Shown here one piece after another: positions 1-9,745 of a stretch of 64,000 nt of DNA. The DNA is taken from contig JAQTXH010000008.1 in the NCBI GenBank assembly GCA_028688905.1, forward strand, positions 33,156-97,155, written 5' to 3'. This stretch comes from Acidiphilium sp. (lineage in GTDB: Bacteria > Pseudomonadota > Alphaproteobacteria > Acetobacterales > Acetobacteraceae). Made by a program: the position numbers and the translations under genes. The notes under the pieces are model-generated. The model had not been told where the DNA came from, did no database searches, and worked only from the letters and a program-made list of their open reading frames with translations. Numbering within the stretch: the first letter of the stretch is position 1; every line of letters starts with the position of its first letter.

Positions 1-1
1 A

Positions 2-151
2 GGGTTTCGTCCGCGGACATGGTATATCGATGTTCCCGAAGAGAAGCAGGCCGATGAGATCGCCTATCTGAAAGCCACGGTTCTGGGCGCGGGAAAAGAA
101 CCACCGGTGCAGCGGATTACCGCCTATGACCGGTTCTCGAACCGAGGCTGA
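2..151 (+). CDS. 3' end of an unidentified protein (partial)
   Basis: A frame open from the window edge runs 49 codons to a TGA at 149-151. The visible tail contains WYIDVPEEKQ and ADEIAYLKATVLG and ends in a basic stretch. The start lies outside the window. I do not recognise the family. The codon use looks like real coding sequence, but the short length keeps confidence modest. Confidence 0.4.
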   Translation, partial: GFRPRTWYIDVPEEKQADEIAYLKATVLGAGKEPPVQRITAYDRFSNRG

Positions 152-486
152 ACTTTGAGCCGGCCAGCCTGATACTGCCAAAATGTGGGGGTGTCGTTCT
201 CGCCTTGGATCGGCCGAACGGACCAAAATGCCGGCGAGATCGACACATTGAACCGCACCGCTTTGCCCGATAATGCCCTTCCGCGCCTGAGATCCCCCAT
301 CACAGGAAAGTGAATCCTCGCTTCCTGTTTGCATTATGCACTTGCGATCCGACTGGCAATTCTTCTGGCCGGAGGTGGTGTGATGGATCTCGCGGTAGCC
401 AATTCCCGATCGGACGGAGACGATGCTGCTCCGAGAGCGGGCAAACTTCCGACCATCAATATTCGAGCCGCGTTGCCGCATGCCGC
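152..486. other. No supported gene; possible IS-end debris
   Basis: Short overlapping frames occur on both strands but none has a convincing start, ribosome site or family. The motif CCAAAAT recurs at about 178 and 221 in a setting resembling IS21-type ends, but no inverted partner is visible here. The stretch separates the partial first gene from an IS5 transposase fragment. Confidence 0.3.
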
Positions 487-774
487 CCCAAGCAGGCCGG
501 AAATGGATCGTAATGCGCCCTCGGTCTGGCGTAACGCCAGACGCAAAACCAGGCGCAGGGCCAAGCCGGTTTCGATCGCGAGATCAGAATAGACTCGCTG
601 ACCACCGCGACCAGTTCGCCTCGGCGAGCGCCAGGCTGTCACGGCTTCCTCGGTCAACCACACCGTCAAATCGCCCTGACAAACTAACACCGCATCGTAT
701 TGCGGCCAGTTTGTCACGCGGTATCTCATCTTCTTGAACTTGTGGCGGCGATCGTCGTTGATCTTGTTCGGCAT
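487..774 (-). pseudogene. IS5-family transposase, N-terminal fragment
   Basis: The minus-strand frame starts at an ATG at 772-774 and gives the typical IS5-group N-terminus: MPNKINDDRRHKFKKMRYRV, then TNWPQYDAVL, GDLTVWLTEEAVTAW and LALRQTEGALRSISGLLG. Similarity stops near position 487, after about 96 residues, and the frame then runs into unrelated sequence. The DDE catalytic domain is therefore missing and the fragment cannot transpose by itself. It is debris from an insertion that lost its 3' part. Confidence 0.75.
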
Positions 775-1049
775 GCGTCTTCCTGATGGCACTCGGGATG
801 GCCCTTCCTCCTACTTCATTACTGAAATACCGTCATCAAGCCATCAGACTGCGAGTCAATCACAACAAAATTAACCACAGGTGTATTCATGCACCAAGGC
901 CCTGCGAATCGGGTTGCCTACATCGAATCACAAACAACTCACAAGATTCAAGATGTTGTGGGACGGACACTTAGGCCGGAACTTCTATTCCCGGGGTCCA
1001 ACTCAAGGCTGAAGCATACCCGTTGACCTCAACAACGCCCTTCAGTGCG
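775..1049. other. Intergenic stretch, probable outer end of the IS5 remnant
   Basis: No gene is visible. The sequence TTCATGCACCAAGGCC near 887 resembles the end region of IS5-group elements and lies upstream of the transposase fragment, so it may be the surviving terminus. No partner inverted repeat or target duplication could be found, because the other side of the element is lost. Confidence 0.3.
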
Positions 1050-2462
1050 CTACCAGGTAAGCGTCACGTTGGCCGAGAGGCCACCGCCGGAGCGGTTTGA
1101 CAGCTCAAGTTTGCCGCCATGAGCCTCGATGATCGCTAAAGCGATGGCAAGACCAAGACCGCTGCCGCCGGTCTCGCGGCTTCGGGATGTTTCAAGGCGG
1201 TAGAACGGCTCGAAAACCTTGCCGAGTTCGGCATCCGGAATCCCGGGTCCATGGTCATCGATTGTCACCGCCACTCTGTGCCGGTGCGGCGTGACGGCGA
1301 CGTCCGCCGAGCCGCCGTATTTGATGGCATTGTCGAGCAAATTAACCAACGCGCGGCGCAGCGCCACCGGTTGGCAGGCTATCGTGACGGGCGCGGCCGG
1401 GGCCATTGTCACACTGCGTCCCGCATCCGCGAGATCGTTGACGATCGCGGCTAACAATGCCGTCAGATCGATGCGCCGGCGTGGCTCAACCATCGTATCG
1501 TCGCGGGCGAAAGCGAGGGTTGCCTCGATCATCTCGTTCATCGATGCAATCGTCGTCAGCATCCGTTCGCGCTCTTCATCGTCCTTGACATCTTCGATGC
1601 GAAGCTGAAGCAAGGTCAGCGGGGTGCGCAAGTCGTGCGAGAGCGCTGCCAGCATTCGGGTGCGGCTCTCCACCAACTGGCGCAGACGCGTCTGCATCAG
1701 GTTGAACGCATGGGCAGCTTGGCGCGTTTCCAGTGTTCCAATTTCGGCGAGTGGCGGAGCGCCCACATCGCGACCGAGCCGATCAGCCGCCTCCGCCATC
1801 GCGCCAAGCGGTGCCGTCACCCGGCGCACCGCCCAGACCGAGGCCGCGATCACGACGATGGTCATGCCGAGAAAAGCGGCGAGCAGGGGCCATGACAGGC
1901 CAAATCCGCTGGAAGGCAAAGCGGCGGCAAAAATCATCCACGCTCCATCGGGAAGTCTGATTGCGGCCCGCATCCGATGCCAAGGGGTCATCCCCGCCAT
2001 CATCGCCATATCCCGCGGCGAGTGCCGATCCATCATCGCCATCATGTTCTTTTGCCGGCGGCTCATCAGGCTCGGCACGGTTTCGACGGAGACGCTCAAA
2101 CTCGCTTCGATATTTGGCGGCAATTGCGTGGCCAGATAGGCACGGATCGTTCGCGCGTCGGCCCCCTTCGCCTGAAGCGCTGCCCAGACAGGCCGGTAGG
2201 GCGACGTGGTAATGCGCAAGGTCTCGCCGCTGGCCGCTTTGATGAGCCGACCACGCCACGCTGCCGGAGCGTCATCGAGCAGCCGCGTCACGCTCACGAT
2301 CCGTTGGGTGACATCGAAAGCACCCATCGCCCGGACCACGGCAACCTGATTGTAGGCAAGAATCGAATATCCGAGAGCCGCCGAGATTGCCAAACCTGCA
2401 AGCAGGATCAGTACGGTCTGACCGAACAATGTCGCTGGAACCAAGCGGAACCTTTGCACCAT
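1050..2462 (-). CDS. Sensor histidine kinase, EnvZ/OmpR class, Met/His-rich sensor domain
   Basis: An inner-membrane sensor kinase of 470 residues. A first membrane segment lies at about residues 12-37, a periplasmic domain at 40-188, a second membrane segment at 190-213, then a HAMP linker and the kinase core. The H-box is ALSHDLRTPLTLLQ (His 276), the N-box RRALVNLLDNAIKYG, and the ATP lid GGSGLGLAIALAIIEAHGG. The periplasmic domain carries a Met/His-rich patch around residues 139-164 (KNMMAMMDRHSPRDMAMM), which suggests metal-ion sensing; that is inference. The ATG at 2460-2462 overlaps the regulator's stop as TGATG, which implies translational coupling. A TTG one codon upstream is the alternative start. 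The partner regulator is immediately upstream. Confidence 0.92.
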   Translation of the reverse strand: MVQRFRLVPATLFGQTVLILLAGLAISAALGYSILAYNQVAVVRAMGAFDVTQRIVSVTRLLDDAPAAWRGRLIKAASGETLRITTSPYRPVWAALQAKGADARTIRAYLATQLPPNIEASLSVSVETVPSLMSRRQKNMMAMMDRHSPRDMAMMAGMTPWHRMRAAIRLPDGAWMIFAAALPSSGFGLSWPLLAAFLGMTIVVIAASVWAVRRVTAPLGAMAEAADRLGRDVGAPPLAEIGTLETRQAAHAFNLMQTRLRQLVESRTRMLAALSHDLRTPLTLLQLRIEDVKDDEERERMLTTIASMNEMIEATLAFARDDTMVEPRRRIDLTALLAAIVNDLADAGRSVTMAPAAPVTIACQPVALRRALVNLLDNAIKYGGSADVAVTPHRHRVAVTIDDHGPGIPDAELGKVFEPFYRLETSRSRETGGSGLGLAIALAIIEAHGGKLELSNRSGGGLSANVTLTW

Positions 2463-3187
2463 CAATCGTTCCGCCGGAGTGTCTTGACCGTTGGCGTGAA
2501 CATATAGCCGCTGCCCCAGATCGTCTTGATGAGGAGCGGTTGGGTAAAATCCTGTTCGAGCTTGCGGCGCAGCCGGCTGATCTGGGTATCGATGCTGCGA
2601 TCGAGCGCGATCACATCGTGCCCCCGCGCCAGATCAAGCAATTGCTCGCGGTTTAAAACACGCTGAGGACGTTCGACCAGCACCAAAAGCAGGTCGAACT
2701 CACCGGAACTCAGCGGCATGCTAACATCATCCTCGCCCAACAACTCGCGGCGCTCGACATCCAGCACCCAACGATCGAACGCATAGCGCCAGATGCTGTG
2801 CCCAGTATCGCTGACGAACGGTGCGCGGCGCAAAACAGCGCGGATGCGGGCGATCAACTCCCGGCTACCGAACGGCTTTGGCAGATAATCGTCGGCCCCC
2901 ATCTCCAGGCCGATGACCCGGTCGATCTCTTCGCCCTTCGCCGTCAGCATGATAATCGGCACCAGGTTTTGCGTCCGCACCGAACGGCAGAGTGATAGCC
3001 CGTCCTCGCCAGGGAGCATGAGGTCGAGGAGGATCAGGTCGATCCGGTGCTCGGCAAGTTGCTTGCGCATCGCCCGGCCGTCGGCCGCCTGGCTGACCCG
3101 GAACCCCTCGCGTTGCAGCGCCCGCTGAACCAGTTCGCGGATCTCGCGATGATCGTCCACGATCAGAATGTGATGGATTTCGTTCAT
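2462..3187 (-). CDS. Response regulator, OmpR/PhoB family
   Basis: A 241-residue two-domain regulator. The receiver domain has the acidic pair at residues 11-12 (LIVDDH), the phosphoacceptor Asp 55 in LILLDLMLPG, the switch Thr in MLTAKG and Lys 104 in YLPKPF. The C-terminal winged helix ends in LLIKTIWGSGYMFTP. It should receive phosphate from the kinase whose start codon overlaps its stop. The divergent Spy-like gene at 3417 is the obvious candidate target; an inverted repeat sits between them. Length and motifs are normal for the family. Confidence 0.94.
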   Translation of the reverse strand: MNEIHHILIVDDHREIRELVQRALQREGFRVSQAADGRAMRKQLAEHRIDLILLDLMLPGEDGLSLCRSVRTQNLVPIIMLTAKGEEIDRVIGLEMGADDYLPKPFGSRELIARIRAVLRRAPFVSDTGHSIWRYAFDRWVLDVERRELLGEDDVSMPLSSGEFDLLLVLVERPQRVLNREQLLDLARGHDVIALDRSIDTQISRLRRKLEQDFTQPLLIKTIWGSGYMFTPTVKTLRRND

Positions 3188-3243
3188 GCCGATCTTTTAA
3201 CCGGGCACGGCGGAGCGGTCTTCCAGAAAGATGTGCCGGGAAT

Positions 3244-3264
3244 TGTCAAATGCCCAGCTTGACA
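3244..3264. promoter_or_regulatory. Inverted repeat in the divergent promoter region (candidate operator)
   Basis: TGTCAA and TTGACA form a 6-base inverted repeat with a 9-base spacer in the 229-base gap between the response regulator and the divergent Spy-like gene. Its position suits a regulator binding site serving both directions. Clear -35/-10 pairs could not be assigned with confidence. Confidence 0.35.
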
Positions 3265-3416
3265 TGAATTGGCACATAATCGCCTCTCGCAGACTAACTT
3301 TCGAGACATATGATCGTTACTTCCAGGGCACGGGCAAGGTCGCGCCATCGCGGCCCTCCTGGGATCTCCTGGATCACCGGAAGCATCATGCCCGAGACAA
3401 AAGAAGGATTGATGCG

Positions 3417-4034
3417 ATGAACTGGCGTAAATTTGGAATGAGCGGCGCGGCGGCGATCGTGCTGGCCGGCACCGCCGCGGTTGCCTGGGCGCAAACCCCG
3501 GCGGCGGGACCGGCACAAGGTGGCTATGGCCCCGGCATGATGGGTGGAGGTTATGGGGCAGGAATGATGGGCGGTTTCGGACCGGGATCTGGATACCGGG
3601 GGTATGGCGCACCATCGGTCGCCGCGCGACTCGATGCCCTAAAACAGGAACTGAAAATCACCAGCGAACAGACCCCGGCATGGAATAGCTACGCTGCTGC
3701 GGTGAGCGGATCCGACCAAAGCCTCTGGACGACGATGCGCTCGATGATGCAACCCGGCACAATATCGCGAGTGACGCCCGAGGACCGCTTCACGATCATG
3801 GGCAAGGTCATCGCGCTGCAGAAGCGCCGGTTCGACGCGGACAAAGCGGCGGCAGCGGTATTGTTGCCGCATCTGACCCAATATCAGCGTGGTCAGGCGA
3901 GCGAGATTCTGCCAGGTCTGGCGACCGGGGGATTTAGCATGGGCGGATATGGCATGATGGGGGGATCTGGTTTCGGTCGTTACGGTATGGGGCCGGAAAT
4001 GATGGGCACCGGCCAGTACCCAGGTAATCCGTAG
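3417..4034 (+). CDS. Spy/CpxP-like periplasmic protein, Gly/Met-rich
   Basis: The ATG at 3417 follows an AAGAAGGA ribosome site and gives a 205-residue protein with a signal peptide (MNWRKFGMSG, then GAAAIVLAGTAAVAWAQ). The mature part opens and closes with Gly/Met/Tyr-rich stretches (GPGMMGGGYGAGMMGG near the N-terminus, GGYGMMGG near the C-terminus). Between them lies a helical core with LDALKQELKITSEQTPAWN, the LTXXQ-type signature of Spy/CpxP chaperone-like proteins. Met-rich termini are common in proteins that handle copper or silver; that role here is inference. A longer in-frame start at 3231 is rejected because it lacks a signal peptide at its beginning. Divergent to the two-component system. 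Confidence 0.8.
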   Translation: MNWRKFGMSGAAAIVLAGTAAVAWAQTPAAGPAQGGYGPGMMGGGYGAGMMGGFGPGSGYRGYGAPSVAARLDALKQELKITSEQTPAWNSYAAAVSGSDQSLWTTMRSMMQPGTISRVTPEDRFTIMGKVIALQKRRFDADKAAAAVLLPHLTQYQRGQASEILPGLATGGFSMGGYGMMGGSGFGRYGMGPEMMGTGQYPGNP

Positions 4035-4049
4035 GACCGACACCGGGCG

Positions 4050-4103
4050 GGATGCGGATGCTTCGACGATGCGGAACATCCGCATACCCGGTCGGTGGAC
4101 TAT
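4050..4103 (+). terminator. Possible terminator after the Spy-like gene
   Basis: GGATGCGGATG (4050-4060) and CATCCGCAT (4078-4086) form an inverted repeat 16 bases after the stop codon. A T-rich run (ATTTTTTGG) follows only about 12 bases after the second arm, so it is not a textbook intrinsic terminator. Confidence 0.35.
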
Positions 4104-4144
4104 TTTTTGGGGGAGACGCTGCGATGGGACAATATGGCTTTGGC

Positions 4145-7100
4145 CTAAATCCGGATCAGATCGATCAATTCGTCTTCGGTCAGGCGCGCGGCAACTTCGC
4201 CACCCTCGAGTAGTTCGGATGCCAGGTCACGCTTGTCGCGATGGAGGGCGAGGATACGCTCTTCGATGCTGCCCTCCATGATCAGACGATAAATTGTCAC
4301 CGGTCGCTCCTGGCCGATGCGATGGGCGCGGTCCGACGCCTGATCCTCGACCGCCGGATTCCACCAAGGGTCGAGATGAACGACGTAATCTGCGGCGGTC
4401 AGGTTCAACCCGATGCCTCCGGCGCGCAGGCTGATCAAGAACAGGTCGGATTTCCCCGCCTGGAACGCAGCGACCCGGCGCTCGCGATCCGCCGAAGGCG
4501 TGCTACCATCAAGATATTCATAGCTGATCCCGCGCGGTCCAGAGCGGCACGGATCAGATCCAAATGACCGACGAACTGGCTGAATACCAGGGCGCGGTGC
4601 CGGTTCCTGATCAACTCCTCGACCAGACCAAGAAAGGTTTCCAGTTTGCTGCTCGGCACCGCCGCGTCCGCGTCGATCAGCGCGGGGTTGCAGCAGGCCC
4701 GCCGCAGCCTGGTGATCTCGGCAAGGATATGGATCTTGCGCCTGCCGGCCTGGTTATCGAGGGAGGCAAGACTGTCCAGTGCCTTCTGGCGCAACGCTTC
4801 GTAGAACGCGCGCTCGGCCTCGTTCATTTCGACCACGATGGTCTGTTCGGTGCGCGGCGGCAATTCGCTCAGCACCGCGGCTTTGGTCCGGCGCAACAGG
4901 AACGGTCTGATCAGGGTGCGCAAGGCCTGGCGCGCCTGAGGATCTCGATCCCGTTCGATCGGGATGGCAAACCGCTTCTGGAACGCATCACGTGAACCCA
5001 GCAGACCAGGGTTGAGGAAATTGAACAGGCTCCAGAGTTCGTCGAGGTAATTCTCGACGGGAGTACCGGTCAGGACCACCCGGAAACCTGCCTGGAGCGA
5101 GAGGCTTGCCTGCGCCCGCTTGGTGTCCGCGTTCTTGATCGCCTGCGCTTCGTCCAGAACGACCATCGACCAGGTCGCGGCCGCCAGGGCATCACTTTCC
5201 TGGTGTAGAAGCCCGTAGCTGCAAATCAGGACGTCGTTGGCACCCAGGCGGGCGATCAATGCGGTGCGATCGCTGCACGTGGACAAGCGATATACTGCCA
5301 GTGTCGGGGCAAACCGGAGGATTTCGTTGGTCCAATTCGGGCAAACCGAGGTCGGGGCCACGACCAGACAGGGTCCTTCAGCTGCGCGGTCGAGCATGGC
5401 GGCGATCGCCTGAACCGTCTTGCCGAGTCCCATGTCGTCAGCAAGACACGCACCGGCACCCCAATGGGCCAGACGCGAGAGCCAGACAAAGCCATCCATT
5501 TGATAGTCGCGCAATTCGGCTTGCAGGTTTGCGGGGAGCTGAGGTGTCCAACCCTCTGCCGCATTGATCCGCCCAATGTGACGCTTCCAGGCGGCGTCGG
5601 TGGTGACGGTGCCGACCTCCGACAAGGCCGAATAGAGCGCCGACGCGCCCAGGGCATGCACGCGCCGGCCGGAGCGATGTCCCTCGGAGACTGCGGTCAA
5701 TTTCTGCAACTGCGTCTGCAATTGATGGGTGAGGGCGACGAAACTGCCGTCTTCCAGCTTCACGAACCGCCCCTGCGCGCGTCCGAGGCGTTCGAGCAGG
5801 AAGCGCATTTCCAGAACGCGATCCTCATCGAGGTCGATGGTGCCATCGACATTGAACCAATCCCGGTCGCGCGTGACCTTCAGTTTGACGCGATCGGACG
5901 ACGCCCGGCTGACTCGCATCCGCTGGCCGTCCGGCCACTCAATCGACAATGGCCCGCCATAGGCCTGCAATTCGAGCAGCAATTCCAGGCTGCCTTCCAG
6001 ATCATCGAGTACGAGCTCGTGCATGTCGGCGGCACTCCTGTCGCGCAACGTTGGACACGAAGCGACCACCGCATCGCGGTCCGCAATCTCGCGTACCAAA
6101 TCCCGGTTGGCGCGGACCTGCTGACCCGCGATCACCGCCAGCACCGATCGCCCGCCAAGCCCCGCGACATAGGCCGGTCCCTCCGTGCCGAACGGCCGCA
6201 CCACCAGATTGAGCTTCAGCCCAGCCTCCTGCGGGATGATCTGCACGACTGGCGCGGTCACGCCCTCCTGAACCTCTTGCTCGATATCCTCGATTTCGGA
6301 GCGGATCGGCAGCGTCGGGTTGGTCTTGCGAACCAGCGCGATCACCTGGTCGCGCGCTCTTGCCGGCACGGTGAGGCCATTGCGTCCCAGGATTTCCTGG
6401 ATCGGCAGCAGACGTTTCGGGAACTCGATCACCCGGTAGCGGGTCGGTGTTTCGGCTTCAAGGAAAACCGTCGGTTTATCCGTCGTATGCGACAGGGCGA
6501 GATGGAATTCCTTGCCCTTCTTGCTGAGGATCAGTTCCAGCGGATAGGTCACGAGTTCGATTGGACGCGAGCGGTGCCGCACATCGAACACGACAGGATG
6601 ACCGACCAGCGCCGACAGGACGTGGACCGGATCGAAGGAATATTCGTCGTTCGGACCCCAGGCGGTCGTGTCCCGTCGCAGGCCGGTCAAGGCAGCGCGA
6701 TCCTCGCCGGTCAGGTAGTTCAACCGTGGATCCCGCTCATGCAGCCGCTTCAACGCGATCGGGCGCCCGTCCGACCAGCCAGTGCCCTTTGCCGATTGTT
6801 CGACGACATCGATGATCTTGCTATCTGGATCGACAAACCAGGCGAGACGCTTGGTTGGAGCCGTGGTTGCCGAGGTCGTCCCGGATTGAGTCGCTGGCGA
6901 CCCCAGCAACGCATCCAGACTGCCCAGCGCCCGCTCCCAGGGTTCCTGCATCCGGATGATTTGGGTGAACCGCAGAACGATCTCGCCGCCGCCTTCGATC
7001 AGGTAGGCACGGTAGGGAGCCGGATCCTGCGCGACTTCGGCCAGGATCTCGGCATGGATCCGGGCGATGAGCGGGAGCCGGTCTTTCAATTGTTCGAATT

Positions 7101-8313
7101 GAACGACCAGAGCGTCGCGGTTCTTCCGCGCGAGTGCGGGGTCGAACGCATAGTCGGCAAGTGCCATCACCGCGATGTCGAATGGGGATGACGCGAGGGA
7201 TTGACGCTCCGATTTGACGAAGCCGGTCACTTTTCCCTCAAAACCCTGGCTCAGCCAGTGCAGAGCCTGCAGGCTCCAATAGGCTCCGTTGGCACGCAAC
7301 GGCTCGGAGAGGAGGCCATCCAGATACGCCGTGATTTCAGGGTGCAAAGTGGCATCATTGGCCTGGAGCAGGGCGAGCAGAAAGAAGATCCCGTGAATGC
7401 CGTCGAGGAATACTTTCCGCCGACCGGAGTTCTTGCGCAGGCGCTTCAGCGCGGCGCGATATCCATGGCGCGCGGCCTCGGCATGGCCGGTCAGAAGATC
7501 CAAAGCTGCTGCGACGCAAAGGCTTGCGACACCGGCCGGATCCTCGAACGATGCCAAGCGGTGTTGGACGTCGTTGATGTGGCCGGCCAGCAGGTCGTAA
7601 TCGAGCAGGAGCGGGACGACGCCAGCGAATTGCTCTTGATCCTGCACACTCCGGAAATGCGGCAGCAACGTCTGCAGATCGGGAGGCGGTACGCCAAACG
7701 CGCCCAGTCCCGCAAGCTTCGCCTTGAACAGGGCAATCTGGATGTAAGGGTGACGGCGGTTCAGCCAGTCGATCCCGAGGGGGACGCCAAAATAGAAATG
7801 GACGAACAAGTCGATCGATTGATTGGGCGCGCACTGCTTGTCGTGGAACTCGCATAGTTCGGCAAACCGCTCGCCCTCATTCGTGTAGATCGCCAAGCGA
7901 ATCATTCGGATCAGGGTATCATAGTCGCCGTGATAGCGGCCGCGGTAGCTCGTATCGAGCGCATAAGTTTCCGGGTAAGACGCCTTGATGACGGTGATAA
8001 TCCCTTCGGCGTCGGGCGAGGCCATGGCGTCGACCGCTACGGGATGCAGCAGGGCTGCGGCACACCCGGATTTGTGGGTCGCCAGCCCCTGTCGGGTCAG
8101 CGCGTCGAGCGCGGTGCGGACCGCGTGGTATGACCAGACATTTCCCTTCGGTCCGGGCAGATGGCTCCGCGCCAATTGGGCCGCGAGGTAATACCGGTCA
8201 GGCGGCGGGATGGTCAGGCTTTCGATCCGCATGATCATCTTCTGATCCGCCGAGAGGTCGAGATACGCCTGCCACAGATCGGATTTTGGCGCGGGTTGTC
8301 GTTTGTCGGTCAT
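4145..8313 (-). pseudogene. SNF2-family DEAD/DEAH helicase, split by a frameshift
   Basis: A bacterial SNF2/RapA-like DNA-dependent ATPase of about 1390 residues. The first frame (4435-8313) holds a roughly 900-residue N-terminal region of unknown fold, then Walker A in DDMGLGKTVQAIA, the DEAQ box in VVLDEAQAIKNADT and GTPVENYLDELWSLFNFLNP. Near position 4529 one base is missing. Restoring it joins the frame to the sequence [19 protein letters not shown] and then to 4145-4438, which carries [16 protein letters not shown] and the motif VI arginines in SDRAHRIGQ. Without the shift the helicase lacks its second RecA lobe end. It may be a true mutation or a sequencing error. The start overlaps the WGR gene stop by 4 bases. 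Confidence 0.85.
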
Positions 8314-8645
8314 TCCAGCGACCGATCTAACGGCAACAACCCTCCGATGAAAGGGATCGCGATCGCGCTGGCATCGATCACGCGATAGGCGGCACCGCGC
8401 CGTTTATCCCCGCTCGCCCGACGACGCAGTTTGGCGCGCAGGAATTTGGCTGCCTCGACCTCGGTGTCGAAATCCCATCGCCGCGTTCGTCCGCTGGTGC
8501 CGATCCGGCCGAAGGTAATCCGGGCGTTGAGCAGACCGAACAGATCGCGGTCGATCTCGATCCGCCAACTGCGGAACCGGTTCTTTTCCGGGGCGCAGGC
8601 GCGCAATTCGAGCATCACGCCTTCGATGGCAGGGGTTTCGATCAT
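8310..8645 (-). CDS. WGR-domain protein
   Basis: A 111-residue protein made of one WGR domain: ENRFRSWRIEIDRDLFG, then FGRIGTSGRTRRWDFDTEVE and AAKFLRAKLRRR. WGR domains bind DNA or nucleic-acid ends in PARP-type proteins and occur as small standalone proteins in bacteria. The last 4 bases overlap the SNF2 helicase start (ATGA), so the two are translationally coupled and probably act together. The tryptophan of the WGR signature is replaced by Phe (FGR). The biological job of the pair is not known to me. Confidence 0.8.
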   Translation of the reverse strand: MIETPAIEGVMLELRACAPEKNRFRSWRIEIDRDLFGLLNARITFGRIGTSGRTRRWDFDTEVEAAKFLRAKLRRRASGDKRRGAAYRVIDASAIAIPFIGGLLPLDRSLE

Positions 8646-8946
8646 GATGTCGCGAGTCTAGCCTGTAGCGAATCCGGAGGGAATCCCTGGAGACTCGATC
8701 ACTCACATGAACATCGCACACTTGGGACAAGATCGCCGATTGTGTTCGTCGCGGGTCGGCGGGGTTCTTGAAAGCGCATTAGAGCCGCAGCCTTGGCGTC
8801 TCCTGCGTTCCTGTTCTTGCCGTGGGCGATACTGACCCCGTGGCTTTCCAAGGACCGATGGCTTCACAGCCCGATCAGAAATCATTGGAAACCTCGAGAT
8901 TGTTCGATTATCAGGGGTCATGCATCAGTCGTTGAAGAGATGACGT

Positions 8947-9665
8947 CGTGTTGCCGGAGTCAGCATTGCCTGGACAAGGCGACCTCTTTGGCGGAAGCGG
9001 TTGGGATGTGGCGGAACATCCAGCAACGGCATCGCCTGCCTTGGGTGTGCTCGATTTACGGACACTTCGCGATGCTGAATTACTGGGAAAATTGCCGATT
9101 GCAGGATATTGCCGATAGCAGGATGTGGAGAGTGTTCAGCCTACGCCGATGAGGCGATCCGTCGTGGTCTCGTCGCGGCGGTTCCGGCGCTTGACGCGTT
9201 GTGCCGGCGATTCAAGGGGTTCGGCTTGTCGCGCCCGATCCGCGAGCAGGGTGTCGCCATGGCCGCATTGGCTGCATTGGGCTGACCCGAGGCGGCCAAG
9301 ACGCTGGTGCGGCTGATCACGGACAATGTCGTGGCCGAACCGGGACTGCCGTTCGCCTTGGATGCGGCAGCACGGCTCAACGCGCGGCTGCCCGCCGGCG
9401 TTGTTCATGACGCTCTGAGCGCCGGTGAACCTGATCTCCGCGCCCGGGCTTGCCGTTGCGCGCGATTTTGGCCTGCTACGGTTCCGCGCCTGATCGAATT
9501 ACTGGAGGATTTGCATCGCGAGGTTTCGCGCGAAGCGGCCATCGCTCTTGGCGTCATGGGGCGGTCAGAAGCCATACCGTTCCTGGTCCGGCTCGTGAAG
9601 CAGGAGCCAACGCCCGAGATCATGGAGGCTCTGGTATCGATCGGCAATGACGAATGCTTTGTGTT
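8947..9665 (+). pseudogene. HEAT-repeat protein, decayed
   Basis: Conceptual translation from about 8947 gives LPESALPGQGDLFGG and LRTLRDAELLGKLPIAGY, a TAG and a frame change near 9109-9145, then DEAIRRGLVAAVPALDALC. A TGA at about 9281 follows, and then PEAAKTLVRLITDNV up to DLHREVSREAAIALGVMG and EAIPFLVRLVKQEPTPEIM. The repeated helix pairs are HEAT-like. At least one frameshift and two stops break it, and the 3' end is cut near the IS1595 element. It sits divergent to the WGR/SNF2 pair and may once have belonged with it. Confidence 0.65.
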
Positions 9666-9745
9666 GGGGTGGACGGCCCAACGGCATCGAATGTGCCAAT
9701 ATAAGGTCGAACAACCAACCTAATGAAAGGGCCGCCCAATGGAAT

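Noticed and set aside
4122..4208. Short frame [12 protein letters not shown] after a good ribosome site, reminiscent of the N-terminus of CoxL/xanthine-dehydrogenase large subunits
   Set aside because: Only seven residues precede the helicase antisense sequence. At most it is the stub of a gene cut at this junction, and the match is too short to support.
5464..7191. Plus-strand frame of 575 codons
   Set aside because: Antisense to the SNF2 helicase; no domain or start signal.
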